From contig CAVSZE010000003.1 of the NCBI GenBank assembly GCA_963732375.1, positions 62,001 through 126,000 of the forward strand: a stretch of DNA of 64,000 nucleotides. Direction: 5' to 3'. Both the position numbers and the translations under genes were made by a program. This document shows positions 9,414-17,544 of this stretch, in pieces (within the stretch, counting starts at the first letter, position 1; the number at the start of each line of letters is the position of its first letter). Below the pieces are notes generated by a model that was not told where the DNA came from, did no database searches, and saw nothing but the letters and a program-made list of their open reading frames with translations. This DNA is from RPQJ01 sp963732375. Its GTDB lineage: Bacteria > Pseudomonadota > Gammaproteobacteria > Steroidobacterales > Steroidobacteraceae.

Positions 9414-10114
9414 TTTGCAGGTGCCTCGTTTGCCGCGCTTTCGGCCTGTGCCGGACCGGCTGCGGCCTTGTCAGTGGCGGCGGCCACCGGAGGCAGCGCG
9501 TCGCGCTTGAGTTCGACGTAGCCGCGATCGAGCCCGGTTTCCTCGACCGGCGTCGCAAGCGCCTCGTCGTACTCGCGCCGAGCAGCGGCCGGGTCGCCCT
9601 TGCCCGCGTACGCGTCGCCCCGCAGCTCGTGATAGAGCGCCGCGTACGAGCCAGCATCGGCGGGGTCCAGCAGCGCAACGGCGTCGTCGTACTTCGCCTG
9701 CTCGACCAGGACCCGCGCGAGCCGCGCACGCGCCACGGCGCGGAGTTCTGGATCCCGCGATGCATCCATCACCGTGCGAAGGTGTTGTGCCGCCTCGTCG
9801 AACTTGCGCTGTTCGACGGCGGCCCTGGCCAGCACCAGGTCCGACTGGTCTGCATACGGCGACCCTGGTTGCGCATCCCTGAGGGCCTTGGCCTCGACGA
9901 CTGCCTGGTCGAACTTGTCCTGGCTCAGGTTGGTGATCACGGACTGGTAACCGGCCAGCTCGTGCTGTGCCTGCTCCACCTTCATGCGTTGCCAGTACTG
10001 CCAGCCCCATAGCATGGCAAGACCGAGCGCTATTCCGCCCAGGATCCACAGCCAGTTCTCGCTCCACCACTGGCGCAGTTGTTCTTCGCGTTCGTTGTCT
10101 GTCAGGTCTTCCAC
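9410..10114 (-). CDS. yfgM: YfgM-like membrane-anchored TPR protein
   Basis: Ancillary SecYEG-associated periplasmic protein (YfgM/UPF0070 family), linked in E. coli to PpiD and to chaperoning secreted proteins. The 234-residue product has a short cytoplasmic N-terminus, one membrane segment (about 22-41, WLWILGGIALGLAMLWGWQY) and a periplasmic alpha-helical domain with TPR-like repeats (AVVEAKALRD, AAVEQRKFDEAAQHL, VLVEQAKYDDAVALL). The tail is rich in Ala and Lys. It sits between hisS and bamB exactly as in enterobacteria, 54 nt after hisS and overlapping bamB by 4 nt. Function is by homology and synteny. Confidence 0.9.
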   Translation of the reverse strand: MEDLTDNEREEQLRQWWSENWLWILGGIALGLAMLWGWQYWQRMKVEQAQHELAGYQSVITNLSQDKFDQAVVEAKALRDAQPGSPYADQSDLVLARAAVEQRKFDEAAQHLRTVMDASRDPELRAVARARLARVLVEQAKYDDAVALLDPADAGSYAALYHELRGDAYAGKGDPAAARREYDEALATPVEETGLDRGYVELKRDALPPVAAATDKAAAGPAQAESAANEAPAK

Positions 10115-10168
10115 TTCGAGGACTCCGTCATGCCGGCCCGGCGCTTGTGCGCGCCACGCCTGTTGATG

Positions 10169-11455
10169 TCAACCGCGACCGCGTCCCACGACGCGCCGCG
10201 CCAATTCCGTCGCGAGGTCGGCGACCGCGACCTCCGCCTGCCCCGCCTCTTCGCGCAGCGGCTTCAGGCCCGCCACGCCACGCAAAAGTTCCTCCTCGCC
10301 GAGGATCACCGCGTAGCGGGCGCCGCTGCGATCGGCCCTCTTGAGCTGCGACTTGAAGCTGCCGCCGCCGCAATTCGTCTCGACTCTTACGCCCGGCAGC
10401 GCATCGCGCAGCCGCTCGGCAACCTGCAGGCCGGTCGCCTCTGCCGCGGGTCCGCCGAGCACGAGGTACACGTCGGCCACCGTCTCGTCGCCGGCGAGCC
10501 CCTGCAGCCGCATCAGCTCGACGATGCGCTCCTCGCCCAACGCCCAGCCGATGGCCGGGACCGCTTCGCCCCCGAGCTGCGCCACGAGGCCGTCATAGCG
10601 CCCGCCGGAACACACGGCGTCCTGCGACCCGAGGTCAGTGGTCACCCACTCGAACACCGTGCGCGAATAGTAATCGAGGCCGCGCACCAGGCGCGGGTTC
10701 ACGACGTACTCGATGCCGGCGGCGTCGAGACGCGCAAGCAGGCCCGCGAAATGTTCGGCCGAGTCGGGATCGAGGTGGTCCGTGATCAGCGGCGCGCCCG
10801 CGATCAGTTCGCGCAGCGCCGGATTCTTGCTGTCGAGGATGCGCAGCGGATTGCCGTCCAGGCGACGGCGACTGTCATCGTCGAGCGCCGACGCATGCCC
10901 GCGGAAGTACGCCACAAGCGTTTCGCGGTAGCCCTTCCTCGACTCCGGCGTGCCGAGCGAGTTCAAGTTCAGCTTGAGTCCCTGCAGCCCGAGCCGCCGC
11001 CAGATCCGCGCCGACATCATCACCAGCTCCGCATCCACGTCGGGCCCCGGAATTCCCAGCGCCTCGGCATCGATCTGGTGGAACTGCCGGTAACGGCCCT
11101 TCTGCGGCCGCTCGTAGCGGAACATCGGCCCGGAGCACCAGACTTTCTGCCGCTGGTTGTGCAGCAGGCCGTTCGAAATCGCGGCCCGCACGACGCCGGC
11201 CGTCGCCTCCGGCCGGAGCGTCACGGACTCACCACCGCGATCCTCGAACGTGTACATCTCCTTCTCGACGATGTCGGTCATCTCGCCGATCGAGCGCTTG
11301 AAGAGCTCAGTGCGCTCCAGTATCGGCAGGCGGATCTCACGGTAGCCGTACTCGGCGAATGTCTCGCGCGCGACACCCTCGAGCAGCTGCCAGGGCGCCG
11401 AATCTGCCGGCAGCACGTCGTTCATTCCCCGGATGGCCTGGATGGTCTCGGACAT
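10169..11455 (-). CDS. hisS: Histidyl-tRNA synthetase
   Basis: Class II aminoacyl-tRNA synthetase charging tRNA-His in the cytoplasm. The 428-residue protein begins with RGMNDVLP (9-16). It has motif 2 with the TLRPEATAG segment (79-87) and FRYERPQKGRYRQFHQ (112-127), and the histidine-specific RGLDYYSRTVFEW segment near 260. Motif 3 is near GWALGEERIVEL, and the C-terminal anticodon-binding domain follows. Length is standard. It lies 17 nt downstream of rodZ and 54 nt upstream of yfgM in one minus-strand run. Confidence 0.98.
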   Translation of the reverse strand: MSETIQAIRGMNDVLPADSAPWQLLEGVARETFAEYGYREIRLPILERTELFKRSIGEMTDIVEKEMYTFEDRGGESVTLRPEATAGVVRAAISNGLLHNQRQKVWCSGPMFRYERPQKGRYRQFHQIDAEALGIPGPDVDAELVMMSARIWRRLGLQGLKLNLNSLGTPESRKGYRETLVAYFRGHASALDDDSRRRLDGNPLRILDSKNPALRELIAGAPLITDHLDPDSAEHFAGLLARLDAAGIEYVVNPRLVRGLDYYSRTVFEWVTTDLGSQDAVCSGGRYDGLVAQLGGEAVPAIGWALGEERIVELMRLQGLAGDETVADVYLVLGGPAAEATGLQVAERLRDALPGVRVETNCGGGSFKSQLKRADRSGARYAVILGEEELLRGVAGLKPLREEAGQAEVAVADLATELARRVVGRGRG

Positions 11456-11472
11456 GGGTAGTTCCCGCGTGC

Positions 11473-12336
11473 TCAGCGCTGCAGCCCGTCGGCAACCACG
11501 CCGAAGCGGGCGACGGTCTCGCCGGCACGCGGCGACGGCACCGTGACGCGCTTCCCGTTGACGGTCAGCGCAACCCTCGGCGCATTGCCGAGCGTCACAC
11601 TGAGCGGGGCAACGCCTGCGACAGCCCGCTCGGTCCCGGCCTTGCCGAGATCATAGAGCACGGCTTTTCCCGCACCGTCGTACACCTCGATCCAGGAGTC
11701 CGCAGCGAAAACGAACAACAGCGAAACCTGGCCCGGCGGAACGACCGCGGACGCCTCGACGCCCGGCGTGGCGGCGTTCGACTGCGAGGCCGAACCGCCC
11801 TGCACCGCTGCCTCGACCGAGCCGGGCGCGGAAGTTGCGTCCCCGGCTGCGGGACTCGTACCGGCGGGCGCCGCCGCTTGCGGCGCGACGTCCAGAACGC
11901 CGGCAACGCCTGCATCGGGCAGGTGCAGGCCGAATCGAGCGACATAGGCCGCAATGGCCGCGGCCACGATGAGCAGCAGCACGCCCGCGACGACCCATTG
12001 CGGGACGGCGCGCCTGCGCTGCGGCGCCATTTCCACGCGCGACTTCGGGACCAGCGTCGGCGGCGCGAGTTGTGCCCGCGACCGGTCATACGCGCCGAGG
12101 ATTTCTTCGCCCGGCAGGCCGAGCAGGGCCGCGTATCGACGGATATGGCCGCGCACGAACACTGGAGCGCCGAGTGCGGCGTAATCGTCGGACTCGAGCG
12201 CCTGCACTGCGACGACATCCAGGTTCAGCCGCTCGGCGACATGCTGCAGCGTAAGGTCGGCAAGTTCGCGCTGCCGCCTGAGCCGCGCGCCCGGGTCCGT
12301 GGGCAGTTCGGCAATCTCTGCCTCCGGCCTGGTCAC
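11473..12336 (-). CDS. rodZ: Cell-shape protein RodZ
   Basis: Bitopic membrane protein that links MreB filaments to the elongasome. I take the GTG at 12336 as start (VTRPEAEIAELP); it overlaps the pilW stop as GTGA. A longer reading frame upstream lies inside pilW and is unlike the family. The 287-residue product has a cytoplasmic Cro/CI-type helix-turn-helix domain (about 15-85, with RLRRQRELADLTLQHVAERL), a basic stretch QRRRAVPQ, one membrane helix (about 113-133), a Pro/Ala/Ser-rich linker and a C-terminal periplasmic DUF4115 domain (SWIEVYDGAGKAVLYDL; PLSVTLGNAPRVALTVNG). The domain order is diagnostic. Confidence 0.93.
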   Translation of the reverse strand: MTRPEAEIAELPTDPGARLRRQRELADLTLQHVAERLNLDVVAVQALESDDYAALGAPVFVRGHIRRYAALLGLPGEEILGAYDRSRAQLAPPTLVPKSRVEMAPQRRRAVPQWVVAGVLLLIVAAAIAAYVARFGLHLPDAGVAGVLDVAPQAAAPAGTSPAAGDATSAPGSVEAAVQGGSASQSNAATPGVEASAVVPPGQVSLLFVFAADSWIEVYDGAGKAVLYDLGKAGTERAVAGVAPLSVTLGNAPRVALTVNGKRVTVPSPRAGETVARFGVVADGLQR

Positions 12337-13100
12337 TGCGGCGCCCGCTCCGCCTCGCGCAGCGCGCTCATCTCGGACGACATCGGGAAGTCTTTCCTGA
12401 TGCGGTCCGCATACAACGTCGCCTGCGCCGTTGCGCCGAGTGCGGTCTCGATTCTGTAGCCGAGCCACAGCGACTGCGCGGAAACAGGCGCGTTCGACGC
12501 GTAGCGTTCGAGGAAGGCCCGCGCCTGAAGGTTGTCGCCGAGTTCGAATTCAAGCTGCGCCATCTGGAAAAGCACGTCGGGCTGGTTGGCGTTGTAACTC
12601 AACGCCTGCCTGAAGTACTTCTCCGCCTCCGGCAGCCGGCCGGCGGAGCGGGCGCAGCGGCCGGCGTTCGCATATGCGACGGCCGGCGCCCGGTTCAGCG
12701 GATTGGTCGCCGCCAGCAGCAACAATTCCTCTCCCTGCTTCGGATCACCCTTGAGGCAGAGGAACGCCGCGTAGCTGTTCTGCACGTTCGGGTCATCGCG
12801 GCTCAACTTCAGCGCTTCCTCGAAATGCTCCTTCGCTATCTTGTCCTCGCCGAGCCGGTCGAAGACGAAACCGGCCGCAAGCTGCGTGGCCGCCGTGTGC
12901 GGGTCCTGCTCGAGCGCCTTCTCGATCTTGTCGCGGGCAGTCGTCATGTCGCCCTGGCTCATGTAGGCGATCGCCAGCTGCGCGTTCGCCTCCGCCGCCT
13001 TGCGCCGGTCCATCTGGCTGTCCTGGGCGGCCATCGCGGGCAGCGCAATGAACAGCCCGATCAGCGAAACCATCACCGTGTTGAACGTGAAGCGCTTCAT
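12333..13100 (-). CDS. pilW: Type IV pilus assembly TPR protein PilW/PilF
   Basis: TPR protein of the PilF/PilW family, needed for type IV pilus stability and, in Pseudomonas, for placing the secretin PilQ in the outer membrane. The 255-residue protein has a signal peptide (about 1-25, ending LPAMA-AQ) and six or so TPR repeats (AIAYMSQGDMTTARDKIEKAL; EDKIAKEHFEEALKL; AEKYFRQALSY). Family pilotins usually carry a lipobox Cys. Here none is seen near the signal peptide, so the mature protein is predicted to be soluble unless the start is misplaced. It overlaps rlmN and rodZ by 4 nt each, the usual rlmN-pilW-rodZ order. Confidence 0.88.
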   Translation of the reverse strand: MKRFTFNTVMVSLIGLFIALPAMAAQDSQMDRRKAAEANAQLAIAYMSQGDMTTARDKIEKALEQDPHTAATQLAAGFVFDRLGEDKIAKEHFEEALKLSRDDPNVQNSYAAFLCLKGDPKQGEELLLLAATNPLNRAPAVAYANAGRCARSAGRLPEAEKYFRQALSYNANQPDVLFQMAQLEFELGDNLQARAFLERYASNAPVSAQSLWLGYRIETALGATAQATLYADRIRKDFPMSSEMSALREAERAPQ

Positions 13101-14215
13101 GCGTGTGACACCGATACGGGAACCAGGTTGCGCTCGCCGAGGCGCACCGTGGTCCGGTCGTTGACCCGGCCGACGAGCTGCCCGCAGGCCGCATCGATGT
13201 CGTCGCCGCGCGTGCGCCGGATCGTGGCCATGACGCCGCCCTTGATCAGCAGGTCGCGGAAGCGCTCGATCGCCTCGTCGGTGGAACGGCGATAGCGCGT
13301 CCTCGGGAACGGATTGAACGGGATCAGGTTGACCTTGGCCGGATGACCCCGCAGCAGCCCCGCCAGCTGCCGCGCGTGCTCGGGCCGATCGTTGACACCG
13401 TCGAGCATCACGTACTCGAAGGTCACGTTGCGCGCGTTCTGCTTCTCGACATAGTGCCAGCAGGCCTCGAGCAGGCTCGCGATCGGGTGCCGGCGGTTGA
13501 TCGGCATCAGCTCGCTGCGCAGCTCGTCGTTGGGGGCGTGCAGCGACACGGCGAGTGCGACGTTGGTCTCGTCGGCGATGCGCATCATCTGCGGGACCAG
13601 TCCTGACGTGCTGATCGTCACGCGCCGTCGCGACAGGTCGAGACCAAGGTCGTCCATCATCAGCTCGGCCGCGGGCACCACGTTGCGGTAGTTCATCAGG
13701 GGCTCGCCCATGCCCATGAACACGACGTTGGTGATCACACGATCACCGTCCGGCGAATAGCCGAGCTCGCGGTTTGCGAGCCAGACCTGGCCGACGATCT
13801 CGGCCGTCGTGAGGTTGCGGTTGAATCCCTGCTGGCCGGTCGAGCAGAACCCGCAGTCCATCGTGCAGCCGATCTGGCTCGAGATGCACAGGGTGCCGCG
13901 GCCGGGCTCTGGAATGAACACCATCTCGATCGCCTGCCCGCTCTCGAGCCGCAGCAGCCACTTTCGCGTGCCGTCGGCCGAGGCCTGCGAGACGATCACC
14001 TCCGGCGCGCGAATCTCGGCGATAGCGGCCAGCCGGCTACGGAAGTCTCGGCCGAGGTCGGTCATCTGCTCGAAGTCGCCCGTGGCGCGCCGGTAGATCC
14101 ACTTCATCAGCTGGCGCGCGCGGAAAGGCTTTTCACCCATCCCCTGGACGAACTCCTCCATGCCGGCCCGCGTGAGGCCAAGCAGGTTGGTGATGGGTGT
14201 GGTGGCTTCGTTCAT
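13097..14215 (-). CDS. rlmN: 23S rRNA/tRNA adenine-C2 methyltransferase
   Basis: Radical SAM enzyme that makes 2-methyladenosine at 23S rRNA A2503 and tRNA A37. The 372-residue protein has the N-terminal helical accessory domain and the 4Fe-4S motif C117-x3-C121-x2-C124 (GCTMDCGFCSTGQ). It also has the SAM-binding GMGEPLMN motif and a conserved C-terminal Cys in DDIDAACGQL, which carries the intermediate methyl group in the family. Length is close to E. coli RlmN (384). It is translationally coupled to pilW (ATGA) and follows ndk by 39 nt. Confidence 0.97.
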   Translation of the reverse strand: MNEATTPITNLLGLTRAGMEEFVQGMGEKPFRARQLMKWIYRRATGDFEQMTDLGRDFRSRLAAIAEIRAPEVIVSQASADGTRKWLLRLESGQAIEMVFIPEPGRGTLCISSQIGCTMDCGFCSTGQQGFNRNLTTAEIVGQVWLANRELGYSPDGDRVITNVVFMGMGEPLMNYRNVVPAAELMMDDLGLDLSRRRVTISTSGLVPQMMRIADETNVALAVSLHAPNDELRSELMPINRRHPIASLLEACWHYVEKQNARNVTFEYVMLDGVNDRPEHARQLAGLLRGHPAKVNLIPFNPFPRTRYRRSTDEAIERFRDLLIKGGVMATIRRTRGDDIDAACGQLVGRVNDRTTVRLGERNLVPVSVSHA

Positions 14216-14254
14216 GCTGGAAGTGGACCGGGAGGCCGTATCCGGGGTTCCCGC

Positions 14255-14680
14255 TCAGCGCGGGCAGAGTTCCGTTTCGGCGAAGAAGTAGCTGATTTCC
14301 CGTGCCGCATTCTCCAGGCTGTCGGAGCCGTGCACCACGTTCTGCTCGATGCTGGTGGCGAGGTCGGCGCGGATCGTTCCCGGCGTGGCCTTCTTCGGGT
14401 CGGTGGCACCCATGATGTCGCGGTTCTTCGCCACGGCGTTCTCGCCCTCGAGCACCTGCACGACGACCGGACCGGAAGTCATGTACGAGACCAGGTCGCG
14501 AAAAAACGGGCGCTCGCGGTGCACCGCGTAGAAGCCTTCCGCCTCGGCCTGGGTGAGTCGCCTCATGCGCGCGGCCACGATACGCAGGCCCGCCTGCTCG
14601 AAGCGGCGATAGACATCACCAATGACGTTCTTCTGGACTCCATCGGGCTTGACGATGGACAGCGTGCGTTCGACGGCCAT
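14255..14680 (-). CDS. ndk: Nucleoside diphosphate kinase
   Basis: Transfers the gamma-phosphate between nucleoside tri- and diphosphates through a phospho-histidine. The 141-residue protein begins MAVERTLSIVKPDGV. It contains the active-site His117 in NVVHGSDS and the nucleotide-binding DLVSYMTSGPVV and GATDPKKATPGTIR segments. Length is exactly that of bacterial Ndk. An apparent promoter with a hairpin-rich leader lies upstream (14797-14826), so ndk probably heads its own transcript reading into rlmN. A GAGAGGAA Shine-Dalgarno precedes the ATG. Confidence 0.98.
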   Translation of the reverse strand: MAVERTLSIVKPDGVQKNVIGDVYRRFEQAGLRIVAARMRRLTQAEAEGFYAVHRERPFFRDLVSYMTSGPVVVQVLEGENAVAKNRDIMGATDPKKATPGTIRADLATSIEQNVVHGSDSLENAAREISYFFAETELCPR

Positions 14681-14796
14681 GCGATTCCTCTCGACGGGGC
14701 ATCTGCCCCTGCTGTGTTGATAAGGCGCCCCGGCACGTAGAACCCGCGCGGGCGGGGTTCCCAGGGTGGGGGCGGTGCTCGTGATTCGAACCGCGA

Positions 14797-14826
14797 AGTA
14801 TACCTTCGCGCTACTCGGTGGGCCAA
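14797..14826 (-). promoter_or_regulatory. Candidate sigma-70 promoter of ndk
   Basis: Minus-strand TATACT (14797-14802, 5 of 6 of -10) lies 18 nt downstream of TTGGCC (14821-14826, 4 of 6 of -35). The -10 box sits in the loop of a perfect 6-bp inverted repeat, GCGAAG-GTATA-CTTCGC on the minus strand. The predicted leader to the ndk ATG is about 110 nt and includes a GGGGCA-GA-TGCCCC hairpin just before the ribosome-binding site. Confidence 0.5.
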
Positions 14827-14848
14827 TAAATTCAGCAGCGACGGGCAG

Positions 14849-15172
14849 TTAGACGTTGAAGCTCTCGCCGCAACCACACTCGCCACGGACGTTCGGGTTG
14901 CGGAACTTGAACGCCTCGTTCAATCCCTGCTTGACGAAGTCGATCTCGGTTCCGTCGAGGTAGCGGAGGCTTTCGGCATCCACGATCACCTTGACGCCCT
15001 CGTCCTCGAATACCTCATCCCCGGCTGCCACTTCGTCGGCATAGCTCACGACGTAGGCGAACCCGGAGCATCCGGTCTTCTTGATCCCGAGGCGCAGGCC
15101 AACGCCGCGGCCGCGGCTCAGGATGAAGCTCCGGACTCGTTCAGCGGCGGCGGGTGTCAGGGAGACAGGCAT
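14849..15172 (-). CDS. iscA: Iron-sulfur assembly A-type protein IscA
   Basis: A-type carrier for iron or Fe-S clusters. The 107-residue protein keeps all three invariant cysteines: Cys35 (TGCSGFAY) and Cys99/Cys101 (GECGCGESF). The segment YLDGTEIDFVKQGLNEAFKF is closer to IscA than to ErpA or SufA. It is last in a trmJ-iscS-IscU-like-iscA run, 29 nt after the scaffold gene. The chaperone genes hscB and hscA, the isc ferredoxin and the regulator iscR that usually accompany it are not adjacent. Confidence 0.92.
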   Translation of the reverse strand: MPVSLTPAAAERVRSFILSRGRGVGLRLGIKKTGCSGFAYVVSYADEVAAGDEVFEDEGVKVIVDAESLRYLDGTEIDFVKQGLNEAFKFRNPNVRGECGCGESFNV

Positions 15173-15201
15173 GTGTGCGTGTGTCGTGGGGTTGGCCGAT
15201 T

Positions 15202-15609
15202 CTACACGGTAGACCCCGGTGCGACCGGCCAGTTCCGTGCCGCGTCACGCACCGCATCCTGAATCGTGAGCAGGCGCCCGAACTTGGCCGCCGGCACCTC
15301 GAGCACCTCGGCCGCCTCGCGCCAGTCCCAGGCGGCGAGTTCGTCGCGGTTCGCGCCACGCAAGCGGTCGGTGGCCCAGGACGCGGCCGCCACCAGGTGC
15401 GGGCAGCCGAAGGCGCGGAACCGCCCGCGCGTGACCTGCCCCAGCTCGACCATGAATTCGAACTCGACCCGTGCGCCGAGGTCTGCATCCCCGGCCGCGC
15501 CGGCCGCAATCTGCGCCCCCCGCGGCAGCGGCTCCGCGCCGGGCAGTTCCCGCATGCGGCGGCGAACCTCGACTCCATAGCGGGGATCGTCGCAGCCTGC
15601 CACGCTCAC
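15202..15609 (-). CDS. Divergent IscU/NifU-N-like scaffold protein
   Basis: Position and fold similarity indicate an IscU-type Fe-S scaffold of 135 residues, but it is strongly altered. The middle segment RFRAFGCPHLVAAASWATD (64-82) matches the IscU FGCG-x-AxASSS-x-AT region, so Cys69 stands for the second ligand. The usual first ligand region (ACGD) is replaced by AGDADLGARV. The HC of the KIHCSILAEDAI segment is replaced by KFGRLLTIQDAV, losing the third Cys and the neighbouring His. The only other Cys is Cys6. Its ATG overlaps the iscS stop (ATGA). It may be a scaffold with different ligands, an IscS-docking regulator, or decaying. Assignment as IscU-like is good; function is open. Confidence 0.75.
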   Translation of the reverse strand: MSVAGCDDPRYGVEVRRRMRELPGAEPLPRGAQIAAGAAGDADLGARVEFEFMVELGQVTRGRFRAFGCPHLVAAASWATDRLRGANRDELAAWDWREAAEVLEVPAAKFGRLLTIQDAVRDAARNWPVAPGSTV

Positions 15610-16775
15610 CGCGGCGCCACCGGTGCGATGGACCGCAGCCGCGGAATTTCCGCGGCAATGCGCGTGGCCGCGTACTGCACTTCCTCGCGGGTCGTGAACC
15701 GCCCGAGGCTCAGCCGAAGCGTGCTCTGGGCAAGGCGGTCGCTGCGGCCCAGGGCGCGCAGCACGTAGGACGGCTCCGCGTGCGCCGACGCGCAGGCGGA
15801 GCCCGAGGCAATCGCGAGATCCGCGAGGGCATGCAGCAGGCTCTCGCCCTCCACTCCGTCCACGGTCACGCTGAGGATGCCGGGTGCGCGCTGGGTCGGA
15901 TGGCCGTTCAGTTCCACACCGGGAATCGCCGCGATCGACTCGAACAGCAGCGCCCTCAAGGCCGAGATCCTCGCCGCGTCTGCCTGCATCTCGTCAACCG
16001 CGATCGCAAATGCCCGGCCCATGCCAACGACCTGATGGGTCGGAATCGTCCCGGACCTCAGGCCGCGTTCCTGCCCGCCACCGAACAGGATCGGCACCAG
16101 TCCCAGCCGTGGCTCGCGTCTCAGCACCAGCGCACCGACGCCTTTCGGCCCATGGACCTTGTGTGCGGTGAGCGCGAGCAGGTCGATGCAGTCATGCTCA
16201 ACGTCAATGGGCAGCTTGCCCGCGCCCTGCGCGGCGTCGACGTGCAGCAGCACGCCCCGCGACCGGCACAGGCGGCCGACCGCGCCCACGTCCTGCACGA
16301 CGCCGATCTCGTTCTGCACGTGCATCAGCGACACCAGGATCGTATCCGGCCGGAGCGCGGCCTCGACCTGCGACGGCTGCACGATGCCGTCCGGTCCGGG
16401 CTTCAGGTAGGTGACTTCAAGACCCTCCCGCTCGAGCTGGCGGCAACTGTCGAGCACGGCCGGGTGCTCGGTCCGGGACGTCACCAGGTGACGTCCCTTC
16501 GCGCGCTGGTACCGGGCGGCGCCAAACAGAGCGAGGTTGTCCGCTTCCGTGGCGCCCGAGGTCCAGATGACCTGCTCGGGCGCCGCACCGACCACGCCCG
16601 CCACCTCGGCCCGCGCCTGCTCGACCCGGGCGCGCGCGCGCCGGCCCGGCTCGTGACCCACCGACGAGGGATTCGCGAAATCGCCACCCGGCCCGCAGCA
16701 CTCGAACATCGTCTCGACCACCCGCGGGTCCACCGGCGTCGTGGCCGCGTTGTCCAGGTAGACGACCGTCATCAC
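15606..16775 (-). CDS. iscS: Cysteine desulfurase IscS
   Basis: PLP enzyme that takes sulfur from cysteine as persulfide for Fe-S clusters and thio-nucleosides. The 389-residue protein keeps the catalytic set: His104 (TEHPAVLD), PLP-binding Lys206 (TAHKVHGPKG) and persulfide-forming Cys328 in SGSACAS, at the same numbers as E. coli IscS, followed by EPSYVLRALG. It starts MMTVVYLDNAATTP; either Met is possible. It overlaps trmJ and the scaffold gene by 4 nt each. Fully functional by sequence, in contrast to its neighbour. Confidence 0.96.
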   Translation of the reverse strand: MMTVVYLDNAATTPVDPRVVETMFECCGPGGDFANPSSVGHEPGRRARARVEQARAEVAGVVGAAPEQVIWTSGATEADNLALFGAARYQRAKGRHLVTSRTEHPAVLDSCRQLEREGLEVTYLKPGPDGIVQPSQVEAALRPDTILVSLMHVQNEIGVVQDVGAVGRLCRSRGVLLHVDAAQGAGKLPIDVEHDCIDLLALTAHKVHGPKGVGALVLRREPRLGLVPILFGGGQERGLRSGTIPTHQVVGMGRAFAIAVDEMQADAARISALRALLFESIAAIPGVELNGHPTQRAPGILSVTVDGVEGESLLHALADLAIASGSACASAHAEPSYVLRALGRSDRLAQSTLRLSLGRFTTREEVQYAATRIAAEIPRLRSIAPVAPR

Positions 16776-17521
16776 CGCTGCTCCGTCCGCGGGACGTGTG
16801 GATCGCCGGCGCGCCGCCGCCGGCCCTGCACGGAGGTTAGGATGCCGCGCAGGATGTTGACCTCGTTCTGGTCCATGACCGCCCGGTTGAACAAGCGCCT
16901 GATGCGCGCCATCAGGTGCCCTTCGCCATTGCGGTCGCGGAAATCCACCTCGTCCATGACCTGCCCGAGCTGCGCGTAGAAGCGCTCCATTTCAGTGGCA
17001 CTGGCGAGTGGCACGCCGTGCCCCGCGGCAGCGACGTCATCGTCGCGCAGCGCGAGCAGCAGTTCGTAGGCGACGACCTGCACCGCCATCGCGACATTCA
17101 GCGAGGAGTAAGTCGAGCCGGTCGGGATCGACAGCAGCAGCTGGCAGCGCTCGATGTCGTCGTTCAGGAGCCCGGTGCGTTCGGCACCGAACAGCACCGC
17201 GACCTTGCCTTCGCGGGATGCGACTGCGGCCTCGCGCGCCGCCGCGCGCGGCTCGACCACGCGCCACGGCAGGTGCCTGGACCTGGAGGTCGTGCCGATG
17301 ATCAGCCCGCAATCGGCAACGGCGCTCGCGACGTCCGCGTATACGCAGGCCCCGTCGAGGACGTCGTCGGCGCCGGCCGCCATGACGGTTGCCTCGGTCG
17401 CCGGGAACCGCTCGGGTGCCACGAGCCGCAGGCTGCCGAACCCCATGGTCTTCATCGCACGGGCAGCTGAACCTATGTTTCCAGGGTGCGATATGCCGAC
17501 GAGTACGATGCTGATGGACAT
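16772..17521 (-). CDS. trmJ: tRNA 2'-O-methyltransferase TrmJ
   Basis: SPOUT-class enzyme methylating the ribose at tRNA position 32. The 249-residue protein has the SPOUT signatures NIGSAARAMKTMGFGSLRLV (near 15-35), LFGAERTGLLNDDI and the SAM-binding knot LSIPTGSTYSSLNVAMAVQVV. A C-terminal tail contains RRLFNRAVMDQNEVNILRGI. Length fits E. coli TrmJ (246). It heads the isc run, as trmJ often precedes iscR-iscS; here iscR is absent. It diverges from suhB with only 23 nt between the start codons, so their promoters overlap. Confidence 0.94.
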   Translation of the reverse strand: MSISIVLVGISHPGNIGSAARAMKTMGFGSLRLVAPERFPATEATVMAAGADDVLDGACVYADVASAVADCGLIIGTTSRSRHLPWRVVEPRAAAREAAVASREGKVAVLFGAERTGLLNDDIERCQLLLSIPTGSTYSSLNVAMAVQVVAYELLLALRDDDVAAAGHGVPLASATEMERFYAQLGQVMDEVDFRDRNGEGHLMARIRRLFNRAVMDQNEVNILRGILTSVQGRRRRAGDPHVPRTEQR

Positions 17522-17544
17522 GCTCTGCTATTCTAGCCGCCCGC

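Noticed and set aside
10079..11461. Long plus-strand open frame (about 460 codons) opposite hisS
   Set aside because: It is antisense to a fully conserved hisS gene; GC-rich codon use leaves complementary frames open, and the product is His/Arg-rich with no recognisable domain.
14775..14800. GTTCGAATC resembling a tRNA T-loop near the ndk promoter
   Set aside because: No matching T-stem, anticodon arm or acceptor can be formed around it on either strand.
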